NCBI GenBank assembly: GCA_002499085.1
Contig: DAKD01000034.1
Coordinates: 1 to 25,325 of the forward strand
Source of the DNA: Methanomassiliicoccales archaeon UBA280
Lineage (GTDB): Archaea; Thermoplasmatota; Thermoplasmata; SG8-5
Reading direction: 5' to 3'
DNA: 25,325 nucleotides
Shown: one piece after another, positions 1 through 6,968 of the stretch
Numbering within the stretch: the stretch's first letter is position 1
How the letters are laid out: every line of letters begins with the position of its first letter
The notes under the pieces: model-generated
What the model was told of the DNA's origin: nothing
The model's database searches: none
Seen by the model: the letters and a program-made list of their open reading frames with translations, nothing else
Position numbers and translations under genes: made by a program

Positions 1-36
1 GATTAGTTTAGCGTCAAGGCCTATTAAGAAGGAAAA

Positions 37-46
37 CATTAATATC
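37..46 (+). promoter_or_regulatory. TATA-like box of the RNase P RNA gene
   Basis: An A/T-rich motif (CATTAATATCC region) is centred about 26 bases before position 68, where the first helix (P1) of the RNase P RNA begins. That spacing is normal for an archaeal TATA box. No clear BRE element is visible. This is inferred from spacing and composition only. Confidence 0.5.
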
Positions 47-65
47 CAGTGAACGCTACCTATTT

Positions 66-368
66 TCGCCAGGAGAAAGTGAGCGGCCAACGGTACCGAG
101 CCTTGAACGGCGAGGAACTGAGGAAACTCCCCTCTCCCAGGCGGTTATCCGTCTGAAACATGGGCGGCCGGGGCAATCCGGTGTGCCGAGAGGCATGGCA
201 AGGGCGCAGAAACGACACAGCCCGGTCGGAGCTATGAGGGATTTGTTCCCGAGCGACGATGGCCGGGATATGGTGAGACGGCGACTCCCGTCCGGTGCAA
301 GTCCGATAAGGACGCTAAGTCGAATGCCGCTTAGAAACAGAAAGGGGGTTACAACTTCCACCTGGCAC
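66..368 (+). ncRNA. rnpB: RNase P RNA, archaeal type A
   Basis: This is the catalytic RNA of RNase P, which removes 5' leaders from pre-tRNAs. The conserved blocks occur in the expected order: the CR I-like GAGGAAACUCCCC at about 122-132, the AGAAACGACAC block at about 208-218, a GGUGCAAGUCCGAUAAGGAC block at about 293-313, and ACAGAAAGGGGGUUAC (CR V-like) at 337-352. The universal P4 pairing forms between AACUCCCC (125-132) and GGGGGUU (344-350). P1 can be drawn between 68-80 and 354-366 with two mismatches, which sets the ends to within a few bases. The length of about 300 nt fits archaeal P RNAs. Small ORFs on either strand here are spurious. Identification rests on motif order and the P1/P4 pairings, not on a covariance-model search. 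Confidence 0.88.
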
Positions 369-484
369 TTTTCATTTTCGAACAGAAGGTGGAAGTTGTG
401 TCGAATTTCCAATGGCAGAAAAATCCGAAATTCGACAACAACCGCAACAACCGATTTTAACAATTTGATTCAAAGGTTGTTGCG
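351..484 (+). repeat. Three consecutive perfect stem-loops after rnpB
   Basis: Three perfect inverted repeats follow one another. The first pairs 351-363 with 387-399 (13 bp, 23-nt loop). The second pairs 399-409 with 427-437 (11 bp, 17-nt loop). The third pairs 443-452 with 475-484 (10 bp, 22-nt loop). A tandem 9-mer CAACAACCG lies at 436-444 and 445-453, so the third left arm overlaps it. The left arm of the first hairpin is the 3' strand of the P1 helix of RNase P RNA. There is no U-tract typical of a terminator. The region may be a 3' processing or termination signal, part of a small RNA, or a decayed repeat; the sequence does not decide. Confidence 0.7.
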
Positions 485-711
485 AATATCACAGCCTGGC
501 CGATTTTTCAAACTTTGTGAGTCGCAAGGAGACGTTTCGTTCAACCTTCGCATCGCAGAACACACCAAATACAGAATACCCACAAGCTAGAGAGAAACTA
601 TACCCTGTGAACTATGCCAGAGCTGTGAATACAGCACCCCGGCCTCACAGCCGGGGCATGATGAAGACGGTCGGGTGTCGGGTTTCAGGACCCGGCAGGT
701 AGGCACCGGCT
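485..711. other. Intergenic region with two GC-rich hairpins
   Basis: No convincing gene is seen. Two hairpins occur near the fic 3' end: CCCCGGC/GCCGGGG at 637-643 and 650-656, and GUCGGGU/ACCCGGC at 677-683 and 690-696 (one wobble pair). They could end transcription of the minus-strand fic gene or the plus-strand rnpB unit, but neither has a U-run. An ATGATGA string at 658-664 resembles box C, but no matching box D is evident. Confidence 0.5.
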
Positions 712-1614
712 CTAGTACATCAGCTCTGTCCCGGTCATCAGCTCTATCACGAATTCGAGGAAGGGTCTGAGGTTTCCTTGGGTCTGGGCTTCACGGAGGG
801 CATCGTAATAGCGCTGCTTTTCCCTGTTAGGGATCGAGACCATCGGATACCCATTTCTGTGAAGGATGAAGTTCAGGAGAAGGCGTCCGACCCGGCCGTT
901 CCCGTCGATGAAGGGATGGATTATCTCGAAGCCCACGTGGAAGTAGACGGCAGCGACCAAGGGATCCACCTTCCCCCTGTTCTTGGAATACCAGGACAGT
1001 AGAGCCTTCATGTCCCCGGGAACATCGCCGGGACCGGGCGGTGTCCAATCCAGGCCCCTTATGAAGACCTGGACTTCCCTGTAACGGCCTATCTGGCTTT
1101 TATAATCTCCGGGCAGCGTATCCTTCATGACACGGGCATGCAGTTCGAGTATCAGGTCCTTTGAGATGTCGGCCTCATATTCCAGCATGAAATCCAGGGC
1201 GTTCCTGTGTCCCAGAACCTCGTTTATCTCCCGGACTGACTTCCCTTTCGGCGTGATGCCGTCGAACAGAAGGATCCCTGTTTCCCGCAGGGTCAGGGTG
1301 TTACCTTCTATCGAGGTGGAGTTGTGCGTGAACACCGTTGCAAATGCCTCGAACCGATTCCTTTTGGTTATCACCGGTTCCCGGGAGTACTTCAATTTGA
1401 TCTCTTTCAAAATTGCGAGCTCTTCCCTGCTCAGAAGGCTTCCGAGGATGCCGAGTTCGATGTCAGCCTCAGATTCTGCCCGCGCCAGTTCCTTTCCGGA
1501 CAGGTCCGTCCCCAGGAAAATTCTTTTCTTTGTGACCTTGCGGCCTTCGCGTTTCGAGACTGCCCTGTAATAATTTTTCTTTGCGCCTCTTTTCTGGACC
1601 TCGGTGTATACCAT
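712..1614 (-). CDS. Fic-domain protein, probable AMP-transferase (class II, self-inhibited)
   Basis: The 300-residue protein has a complete Fic signature HPFIDGNGRVGR at residues 233-244, in which His233 is the expected catalytic residue and the loop binds the phosphates of ATP. STSIEGN at 99-105 matches the (S/T)xxxE(G/N) inhibitory-helix motif placed N-terminal to the Fic fold, which defines class II proteins; its glutamate normally blocks productive ATP binding. Family knowledge predicts transfer of AMP, or another nucleotide, to a hydroxyl side chain of a target protein; the target cannot be read from sequence. Residues 1-80 are basic and then helical. No C-terminal winged helix is obvious. 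The ATG at 1614 lies about 27 bases from a TATA box, so the mRNA is probably leaderless. It is a single gene, divergent from the zinc-ribbon gene. Confidence 0.9.
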   Translation of the reverse strand: MVYTEVQKRGAKKNYYRAVSKREGRKVTKKRIFLGTDLSGKELARAESEADIELGILGSLLSREELAILKEIKLKYSREPVITKRNRFEAFATVFTHNSTSIEGNTLTLRETGILLFDGITPKGKSVREINEVLGHRNALDFMLEYEADISKDLILELHARVMKDTLPGDYKSQIGRYREVQVFIRGLDWTPPGPGDVPGDMKALLSWYSKNRGKVDPLVAAVYFHVGFEIIHPFIDGNGRVGRLLLNFILHRNGYPMVSIPNREKQRYYDALREAQTQGNLRPFLEFVIELMTGTELMY

Positions 1615-1623
1615 GATTCCTTA

Positions 1624-1665
1624 TATGTCTACAACAGATATAAATGTTTGCTTGATGTAGACATA
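1624..1665 (-). promoter_or_regulatory. fic promoter bracketed by a 10-bp inverted repeat (putative operator)
   Basis: On the minus strand a CATTTATATC TATA box (1637-1646) sits about 27 bases before the fic ATG. It is flanked by perfect inverted 10-mers, TATGTCTACA at 1624-1633 and TGTAGACATA at 1656-1665, separated by 22 bp. The two arms are about three helical turns apart, centre to centre. This arrangement would let a dimeric regulator cover both the TATA box and the transcription start. The regulator is unknown; autoregulation is a guess. Confidence 0.6.
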
Positions 1666-1730
1666 CATTTCCACCCGGCCATCGTGATATGATAGGCTGG
1701 AGAGAGGTTGGGTTTCAGCCTCACCGCAAG

Positions 1731-1738
1731 GCATATTA
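1731..1738 (+). promoter_or_regulatory. TATA-like box of the zinc-ribbon gene
   Basis: The GCATATTATC motif is centred about 28 bases before the ATG at 1764. That supports this ATG over the in-frame upstream ATG at 1689, which would lie before the promoter. Confidence 0.5.
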
Positions 1739-1763
1739 TCCCGATACGGCGTTTCCCCTGTCC

Positions 1764-2837
1764 ATGCCCGAAACCAACCAGTTCGAGTGCGAAGGCTGCG
1801 GCGCCCATCTGGAGTTCGACCCCAAGATCCAGGCAATGAAATGCCAGTTCTGCCAGTCCGAGAAGATCGTCCCGATAGAGCACAAGGCCATTGTGGAGCA
1901 TGACTTCTACTCCGCTCCCAAAGCCACCGGATGGGACCGCCAGGCAGCGAGCTTCCAATGCGACTCATGCGGCGCCACAATCAGCGCGGACATCAGGGTC
2001 GCTGGCAAATGCACTTACTGCAACTCGCCCTATGTCAAGGAGAAGCCCCCGAGGCCGGACCTCATCAGGCCGGAGACGCTCATCCCGTTCAGGGTGGACA
2101 AGAACAATGTCAACAACCTCTTTAAAACCTGGCTGGGCAAAGGCTGGTTCACCCCCTCAAACCTGGTTCAGCTGAGCAGGCTGGACCTCATCAAGGGCGT
2201 TTACACGCCCTTCTGGACTTACGATACCCAGGCTTACTCGGCCTGGACGGCGGAGAGCGGATATTATTACTATGTCACCGAGACCTACACTGCTATGGTG
2301 AACGGCAAGTCGCAGATACGTACCAGGCAGGTAAGGAAGATAAGGTGGGTGCCGTCGCACGGGCAGAGGCAGGGCTTCTACAACGACGTGCTCGTCCCGG
2401 CCTCCAGGGGCATGAACCAGGAGCTTATTTACAAGATATATCCGTTCGACCTGAGGGCGCTGGTGCCCTACAAGCCGGAGTTCCTGAGCGGCTTCCTGGC
2501 CGAGGAGTACGCCGTCGACCTGCAACAGGGCTGGGGCGTCGCACAGAGCAATGTCCTGGCGAGCGAGCGGGACAAATGCGCCAAGGACGTTCCCGGGGAC
2601 ACGCACAGGTTCCTGAGGGTGCAGACGAACTTCAGCGGCATAACCTACAAACACACCTTGCTCCCGGTATGGATTGCCGCGTACGAGTACAAGGCCAAGA
2701 CCTACCATTTCCTCGTGAACGGCCAGACCGGAGAGGTCCAGGGTTTCAAACCTATTTCATGGGCCAAGGTGGCGCTGTTCGTGGGCGCGGTTGCCGCGGC
2801 AGTCGCGGGATTGGCCGCGTTCATATACTTTTCCTAG
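1764..2837 (+). CDS. Membrane-anchored protein with two N-terminal zinc ribbons
   Basis: With the start at 1764 the product is 357 residues. The first zinc ribbon uses Cys9, Cys12, Cys27 and Cys30; the second uses Cys66, Cys69, Cys83 and Cys86, both as paired CxxC knuckles. The middle (about 95-330) is a mixed domain rich in aromatic residues (SGYYYYVTETYT and similar). The last 24 residues form one hydrophobic helix, so the protein is probably tail-anchored with the bulk in the cytoplasm. Proteins of this build are often labelled TFIIB-type zinc ribbon or PriA-like by automatic annotation on the strength of the ribbon alone; nothing here shows helicase motifs. The function is unknown. The stop codon shares a CTAG with the convergent mutase gene. 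An upstream in-frame ATG would add 25 residues but lies ahead of the TATA box. Confidence 0.8.
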   Translation: MPETNQFECEGCGAHLEFDPKIQAMKCQFCQSEKIVPIEHKAIVEHDFYSAPKATGWDRQAASFQCDSCGATISADIRVAGKCTYCNSPYVKEKPPRPDLIRPETLIPFRVDKNNVNNLFKTWLGKGWFTPSNLVQLSRLDLIKGVYTPFWTYDTQAYSAWTAESGYYYYVTETYTAMVNGKSQIRTRQVRKIRWVPSHGQRQGFYNDVLVPASRGMNQELIYKIYPFDLRALVPYKPEFLSGFLAEEYAVDLQQGWGVAQSNVLASERDKCAKDVPGDTHRFLRVQTNFSGITYKHTLLPVWIAAYEYKAKTYHFLVNGQTGEVQGFKPISWAKVALFVGAVAAAVAGLAAFIYFS

Positions 2838-4168
2838 GCCATGTTGTCCCTGACAACGGAAATGCCCAGGTCAGATAATTCCCTGGCCCTTGCGGGTGAG
2901 GGCGAGTCCGTGTAAACCCTGACCAGCGGCTCGGTGCCCGATGCCCTGATCAGGAGCCAGCTCCCGTCGCCGTACACGTATTTCAGGCCGTCGGTGTCGT
3001 TCAGGATGGCTCCCTCGGGGCTGAAGTTCTCCCTGACCTTCGCCATCACATCCGCCACCTGGTCCCATGTGCCCTTGACATTGCGCTTGAACTGCACGTG
3101 CCTGGGGAACTCCCGGACTATGTCGGAAAGTTTCTTCCTGGTGGTGCCCAGTATCTTGGCCATCATGGCCGTGGCTATTATCCCGTCAGCCCACATTGCC
3201 TCGGGCGGGAAGAAGTATTTCCCGGATTCCTCGTAGGCGAACCTGGCATTGTAAGTCTGCGCCGCCAGCGATATCTCGGGCGGCCCTATCTCGCATTCAA
3301 CTACCTGGCCTTTCCAGACCTTCTTGATCAGGCCGGAGGAATTCACCGGGGTAACCAGATTTCCCGGACCTCCCGAGAAGATGTACTTGGCGAATATCAC
3401 CGCCGCCATGTCCTCCGAGACAGGGTTTCCTGTCTCGTCCACAAAAAGCACACGGTCGCAGTCCGAGTCGTAGGCAGCGCCGAAATCCGAGCCTGTCTCA
3501 TCGACAAGTTCCGATAGCTCGGCCACGCAATCCGCCCTTGGCTCCATCTTCCTCGGGGCGAAGTCCAGCTTTGCGTCGTGGAGGGCACGGACATTGCAGC
3601 CGAGGTCGTTCATGAGCCTGGGTATCAGGCCGGCGCCTGTCGCCCCGGCGGTGTCAAGCGCGACTCTTACGTTCTTGCCAGGAAGGTTGCTCGCGCATGC
3701 CCTCTGTATGAACTGCAGGTACTCGAATGCAAAATCATGCTCCTCGGGAAGCTGGCTCAGTAGGTGCGTGGGTTTGATGCCCTCGGCCAAAGCCGCAATC
3801 TTCGCTGTCTCGGCCCTCGGGGGGATTGCGCCAAGCCGGTCCAGCGGGATGAGGCCTATCCTGTCGTAAGAAAGGTGCGAGCCGGTGACCATCAGTCCGC
3901 CGTCCAGCTTCCTGGAACAGACCATGGCGCAGACCAGGGGAGACGGCGCGATTCCCATGTTGACCACACTGGCTCCGGCGGATTCCATCGCAGCGGCGCA
4001 GACGCCAGCAAGCCTGGAGGCGCCCGGCCTGGTGTCATAGCCAAGGCCCAGGGTCTTTCCCTCTCCGAAGTATCCTGCGAGCGCTGCGCCGATCTTCCAG
4101 CACAGCTCCTCGGATATCTCTGTGTCAGTCAGGCCTCTCAGTCCCGATGTTCCGAACCTTATCTCCAA
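2834..4168 (-). CDS. Alpha-D-phosphohexomutase family enzyme (GlmM/ManB-like, possibly phosphopentomutase)
   Basis: The 444-residue protein has the four hallmarks of the family. The phosphoserine loop is VTGSHLSYDRIG with Ser97 as the probable phosphorylated residue. The metal loop is DSDCDR at 234-239. The sugar-binding loop EESGKYFF starts at 313. The phosphate-binding loop RASGTEP is at 408-414. The enzyme moves a phosphate between C1 and C6 (or C5) of a sugar. Annotation by similarity would say phosphoglucosamine or phosphomannomutase. However, it is the last gene of an operon with DeoC and a dNTPase, and Thermococcus uses a member of this superfamily as a phosphopentomutase feeding DeoC, so pentose 1-phosphate is a reasonable alternative substrate. 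The start is TTG at 4166-4168, one base after the deoC stop, with a GGAGGG ribosome site inside deoC. Confidence 0.88.
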   Translation of the reverse strand: MEIRFGTSGLRGLTDTEISEELCWKIGAALAGYFGEGKTLGLGYDTRPGASRLAGVCAAAMESAGASVVNMGIAPSPLVCAMVCSRKLDGGLMVTGSHLSYDRIGLIPLDRLGAIPPRAETAKIAALAEGIKPTHLLSQLPEEHDFAFEYLQFIQRACASNLPGKNVRVALDTAGATGAGLIPRLMNDLGCNVRALHDAKLDFAPRKMEPRADCVAELSELVDETGSDFGAAYDSDCDRVLFVDETGNPVSEDMAAVIFAKYIFSGGPGNLVTPVNSSGLIKKVWKGQVVECEIGPPEISLAAQTYNARFAYEESGKYFFPPEAMWADGIIATAMMAKILGTTRKKLSDIVREFPRHVQFKRNVKGTWDQVADVMAKVRENFSPEGAILNDTDGLKYVYGDGSWLLIRASGTEPLVRVYTDSPSPARARELSDLGISVVRDNMA

Positions 4169-4169
4169 C

Positions 4170-4817
4170 CTAACCCTCCGCTATTGCGACACCGGTGCTC
4201 GTCCCGATCCTGTTCGCCCCGGCCTTCACCATCCTGAGCGCATCGTCCCTGGTCCTTATGCCGCCGGATGCCTTGACGCCCATGTCCGCCCCCACTGTCT
4301 GGCGCATGAGCCTCACAGCTTCCTCGGTGGCGCCCCCGGTGCCGAATCCTGTCGAGGTCTTCACGAATGTTGCGCCTGCCTTTTTGGAAAGCTGGCAGGC
4401 CCTGATCGTCTGCTCCCGGTTCAGAAAGCAAACCTCGATGATGACCTTGACGGCCCTGCCCTGTGCGGCCTGCACGACCGCCTCTATGTCTTCCATGACA
4501 TGCCGGTCCTCGCCGTCCAGCAGCCACCCTAAGTTGATGACCATGTCCAGCTCCTCCGCGCCCTGTTCGATGGCTGTTTCGGCCTCGGCTGCTTTCGACT
4601 CGGTGCTGGTACAGCCCAGGGGAAAGCCGATGACTGTGCAGACCCTGACTCCGGAGCCGCCGAGAAGCCTCGAGCACAGGGGCACCCAGGAAGGGTTCAC
4701 GCAGACAGCGGCGAACCCGAATTGCCTGGCCTCGGCGCAGAGTTTCTCCATCTGTGCCGATGTCGCATCAGCCTTCAGCAGCGTGTGGTCTATCATGCAT
4801 GCTATGTCTTCGGTCAT
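4170..4817 (-). CDS. deoC: Deoxyribose-phosphate aldolase
   Basis: The enzyme splits 2-deoxyribose 5-phosphate into glyceraldehyde 3-phosphate and acetaldehyde. The 215-residue length is usual for archaeal DeoC. The Schiff-base lysine is Lys153 in VKTSTGFG. The second catalytic lysine is Lys182 in VKASGGIR, and the matching aspartate is Asp91 in LDMVINLG. The N-terminal IDHTLLKADAT block is also typical. The ATG overlaps the stop of the upstream dNTPase gene as ATGA, so translation is probably coupled. The gene sits between a dNTP hydrolase and a sugar-phosphate mutase, which fits breakdown of deoxynucleosides to central-carbon intermediates. Confidence 0.95.
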   Translation of the reverse strand: MTEDIACMIDHTLLKADATSAQMEKLCAEARQFGFAAVCVNPSWVPLCSRLLGGSGVRVCTVIGFPLGCTSTESKAAEAETAIEQGAEELDMVINLGWLLDGEDRHVMEDIEAVVQAAQGRAVKVIIEVCFLNREQTIRACQLSKKAGATFVKTSTGFGTGGATEEAVRLMRQTVGADMGVKASGGIRTRDDALRMVKAGANRIGTSTGVAIAEG

Positions 4818-6181
4818 ACCATGGGCCTCGGTATGGTCTGGGACTCGAACACGGCCGTAGCCACTGTGTCCGTCATCAGAGTGATGTAGTCTATCACCAT
4901 CTGGGCATTGTTTGTCTTCACGCGGTACTCCTCATCCATCTGGTTGATGAAATAGAGAATCGAGCTCCTTGAGCCTCCGAACTGGGCCAGGTTCTCGCGG
5001 AACACTGTTGTCCTTGCGCCGTCGATCGCGTCCTGCCCGTATGTGCCGGTGAGCTCCTCAAGCTCCCCGAGGGTTTTCCTCAGCAGCGGGTTCTCCCCGT
5101 TCCTGTCCTGGAACCTGTGCAGGGTGGACTGGCTGCTGTCAGGCAGCCTCATGCCGTCCAGCTCTTCCAGGAAGGTCCCGAAAAGTGAGCGCAGCATTGT
5201 CTCGGTCTGCGCGGAATAGGCCATGCTGGCCTTGCTGCGGTAGATTTTCGGGTAGTTGAAATCCCTGATCAGAGTGTTCAGCGCGCTCAGGACCTCGGGG
5301 CTAAGCCTGATTCCAATCTCGTCCCTGCCAGGCTCCCTCCCGTTCGCCCCGGAGAATTTCTTCCTGTCGTTGTGGAAGTTCATGACCAGGTCCCTCACCA
5401 GCGTGTCTATTATCTCGCCGTTGTTCCTGCCCAGCACATCCGATATCGCGGACGGGATTTCACCCTGGCTGATTATGCCGGACTCCGCGGCGTCCTCGAT
5501 GTCCTTGCCCACATAGGCGAGCCTGTCGCAGAGCTTCACGACGCAGCCTTCCAGGGTCGAGGGTTCCTGGCCGAGCGTTGCGAGCAGGTCGTCCGAGGGC
5601 TTTCCGACCCTGAATACGCCGGTCTCGACCTCCCCGCAGTGCCTCACAATGGCTTCCCTGACTTCGTAGGAAAGGTTCAGTCCCCTGCCCCTCTTCTCAA
5701 GCACGTCAAGTACCCTGAGGCTCTGCACATTGTGGAGGAACGGCTTTCCGAGATGCTCCAGGCTCAGCGAGCTCAGCACGACCTCGCCCTTGTGGCCGAA
5801 AGGGGAATGGCCCACGTCATGGCCCAGCGCTATGGCCTCGGCGAGGTCCTCGTTGAGGTGCAGCCACCGGGCAATCGCCCTCGAGAGCTGGGCCACATGC
5901 AGGGAGTGCGTCATCCGGTTGCTTATCAGCGGGTTGCGCGGGGACATGAATACCTGTGTCTTCCCCGACAGCCTGAAAAACGATTTTGAATAGAGAAGCC
6001 TGTCCCTGTCCCTGGCGAACGCGGTACGGTTCTCCCCGGGCTGCTCCGGCTCGGGCCTCGGCCTCCCTCTGGACCTGCTGCTCGGCATCCCGTAGCTCAG
6101 GTTGATGGATCTCTCCTCCCTGGCATGTGAATGACGCTTGATCTCTCCGAGCAATTTCTCCGTTTCCGCGTCGAGCTGCAT
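4814..6181 (-). CDS. HD-domain deoxynucleoside triphosphate triphosphohydrolase (dGTPase/SAMHD1-like)
   Basis: Enzymes of this family remove the whole triphosphate from dNTPs to give deoxynucleosides. The HD metal ligands are visible in NRMTHSLHVAQLSR, ALGHDVGHSPFGHKGE and, further on, KLCDRLAYVGKDIEDA. RLSGKTQVF just ahead of the HD core is also typical. With ATG at 6181 the protein is 455 residues. This start has an AGGAG ribosome site at about 6187-6192, whereas the in-frame ATG at 6214 (11 residues longer) has none, so I prefer 6181. Residues 20-65 form a charged, low-complexity arm rich in Arg, Pro and Ser. It is the first gene of an operon with deoC and a phosphohexomutase. No strong TATA box is visible upstream. 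Substrate preference among dNTPs cannot be judged from sequence. Confidence 0.88.
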   Translation of the reverse strand: MQLDAETEKLLGEIKRHSHAREERSINLSYGMPSSRSRGRPRPEPEQPGENRTAFARDRDRLLYSKSFFRLSGKTQVFMSPRNPLISNRMTHSLHVAQLSRAIARWLHLNEDLAEAIALGHDVGHSPFGHKGEVVLSSLSLEHLGKPFLHNVQSLRVLDVLEKRGRGLNLSYEVREAIVRHCGEVETGVFRVGKPSDDLLATLGQEPSTLEGCVVKLCDRLAYVGKDIEDAAESGIISQGEIPSAISDVLGRNNGEIIDTLVRDLVMNFHNDRKKFSGANGREPGRDEIGIRLSPEVLSALNTLIRDFNYPKIYRSKASMAYSAQTETMLRSLFGTFLEELDGMRLPDSSQSTLHRFQDRNGENPLLRKTLGELEELTGTYGQDAIDGARTTVFRENLAQFGGSRSSILYFINQMDEEYRVKTNNAQMVIDYITLMTDTVATAVFESQTIPRPMV

Positions 6182-6272
6182 CCTACTCTCCTGACTGCGA
6201 TTGCCTCGGGGCATATCTGTCTTTCTGTCATTTGTAGCATGGGGGGGTCTGTTAACTTCTTGGTGAATGCTT

Positions 6273-6310
6273 GGGTCTAGGGGCTAGGGGCTAGGGTCTA
6301 GGGACTAGGG
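6273..6310 (+). repeat. Tandem G-rich heptamers (GGGTCTA type)
   Basis: Five consecutive 7-mers of the form GGGNCTA (GGGTCTA, GGGGCTA, GGGGCTA, GGGTCTA, GGGACTA) end in a further GGG. The G-runs at 7-nt spacing could in principle form a quadruplex. The complementary TAGACCC type recurs just downstream in the dispersed element (6357-6406). Between them lie an 8-bp inverted repeat CTGGCTTG/CAAGCCAG (6330-6337 and 6345-6352) and a TGCAT/ATGCA palindrome (6311-6324), so the whole 6273-6410 block is roughly palindromic. Confidence 0.8.
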
Positions 6311-6351
6311 TGCATAGTAATGCATTCGACTGGCTTGGTACGAACAAGCCA

Positions 6352-6444
6352 GCAACCTAGACCCCAGACCCTTTATCCCATTATGAAAACGCAGACCCTA
6401 GACCCTTGCAATATTCTCAATACTACTGAATTCTTGCCAAACTC
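6352..6444 (+). repeat. Dispersed element, copy 1 (upstream of the guanine deaminase gene)
   Basis: From about 6366 to 6444 the sequence matches the reverse complement of 25236-25314 with only about eight differences in 78 bases, including the shared cores GACCCTTTATCCCATT and GAAAACGCAGACCCTAGACC. Both copies end about 41-46 bases before the start codon of the next gene and point the same way relative to it, just upstream of each TATA box. It encodes nothing. It is either a small non-coding mobile element or a shared regulatory module. Confidence 0.85.
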
Positions 6445-6460
6445 ACATGGGAGATATGCT

Positions 6461-6468
6461 TTTATATC
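6461..6468 (+). promoter_or_regulatory. TATA box of the guanine deaminase operon
   Basis: TTTATATC is centred about 25 bases before the ATG at 6490, with no ribosome site before the ATG. Transcription probably starts at or next to the start codon, giving a leaderless mRNA. Confidence 0.7.
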
Positions 6469-6489
6469 GTCGGTGTCTCAACTCCAACG

Positions 6490-6960
6490 ATGCCCGAAAG
6501 GAAGTTCATGGAGACGGCCATTGAGAAGGCCAAGGAGGGAATCGCAAGCGGCCAGGCACCGTTCGGCGCATGCATCGTGAGGGGCGGCAAGGTCCTGGCA
6601 TGCGAGCACAACCGGGTATGGGCGGACACAGACATCACGGCCCATGCAGAGATTGTCGCGATACGGGAGGCCTGCAGGGCACTTGGCTCGGTGGACCTAT
6701 CATGCTGCGAGATATACGCCACCACGGAACCATGCCCGATGTGCTTCAGCGCGATACACTGGGCAAGGATTGGAACTGTATTTTTCGGGACGGGAATAGA
6801 GGATGCGGCCGCGGCCGGCTTCAACGAGATGAGGGCATACAACGAGGACATGGCCAAACTGTGCCGCAGCTCCATCGCATCGAAAGGGGGCTTCATGCGC
6901 AACGAATGCCTCGCCCTGTTCAGGGAGTTCACGGCCAGGCCGGAAAGGAAAGTGTACTGA
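6490..6960 (+). CDS. guaD: Guanine deaminase-like cytidine deaminase-family enzyme
   Basis: The 156-residue protein has the zinc site of the cytidine/deoxycytidylate deaminase superfamily: His52 and the proton-shuttling Glu54 in TAHAE, and Cys82 and Cys85 in PCPMC. The length, the AIHWAR stretch after the second motif, DAAAAGFNE and the ERKVY C-terminus all resemble the Bacillus GuaD type of guanine deaminase (guanine to xanthine) more than tRNA adenosine deaminase. TadA-like or other nucleobase deaminase activity cannot be excluded. It is the first gene of a run with dus, a small membrane protein and arsC, with an 8-base gap to dus. The mRNA is probably leaderless. Confidence 0.82.
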   Translation: MPERKFMETAIEKAKEGIASGQAPFGACIVRGGKVLACEHNRVWADTDITAHAEIVAIREACRALGSVDLSCCEIYATTEPCPMCFSAIHWARIGTVFFGTGIEDAAAAGFNEMRAYNEDMAKLCRSSIASKGGFMRNECLALFREFTARPERKVY

Positions 6961-6968
6961 GGGGAAGG

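Noticed and set aside
56..590. Two 135-residue ORFs, one on each strand, over the first 600 bases
   Set aside because: They lie on the RNase P RNA and its flanking hairpins, have no recognisable protein features, and are out of keeping with the conserved RNA motifs beneath them.
658..664. C/D box guide RNA near the fic 3' end
   Set aside because: ATGATGA resembles box C, but no CTGA box D or internal C'/D' boxes occur at a proper distance.
1689..1763. Longer N-terminus for the zinc-ribbon protein
   Set aside because: The ATG at 1689 is upstream of the likely TATA box, and the added 25 residues show no conserved features.
6273..6440. CRISPR array
   Set aside because: The repeats are 7-nt tandem units without spacers of regular length, and no cas genes are nearby.
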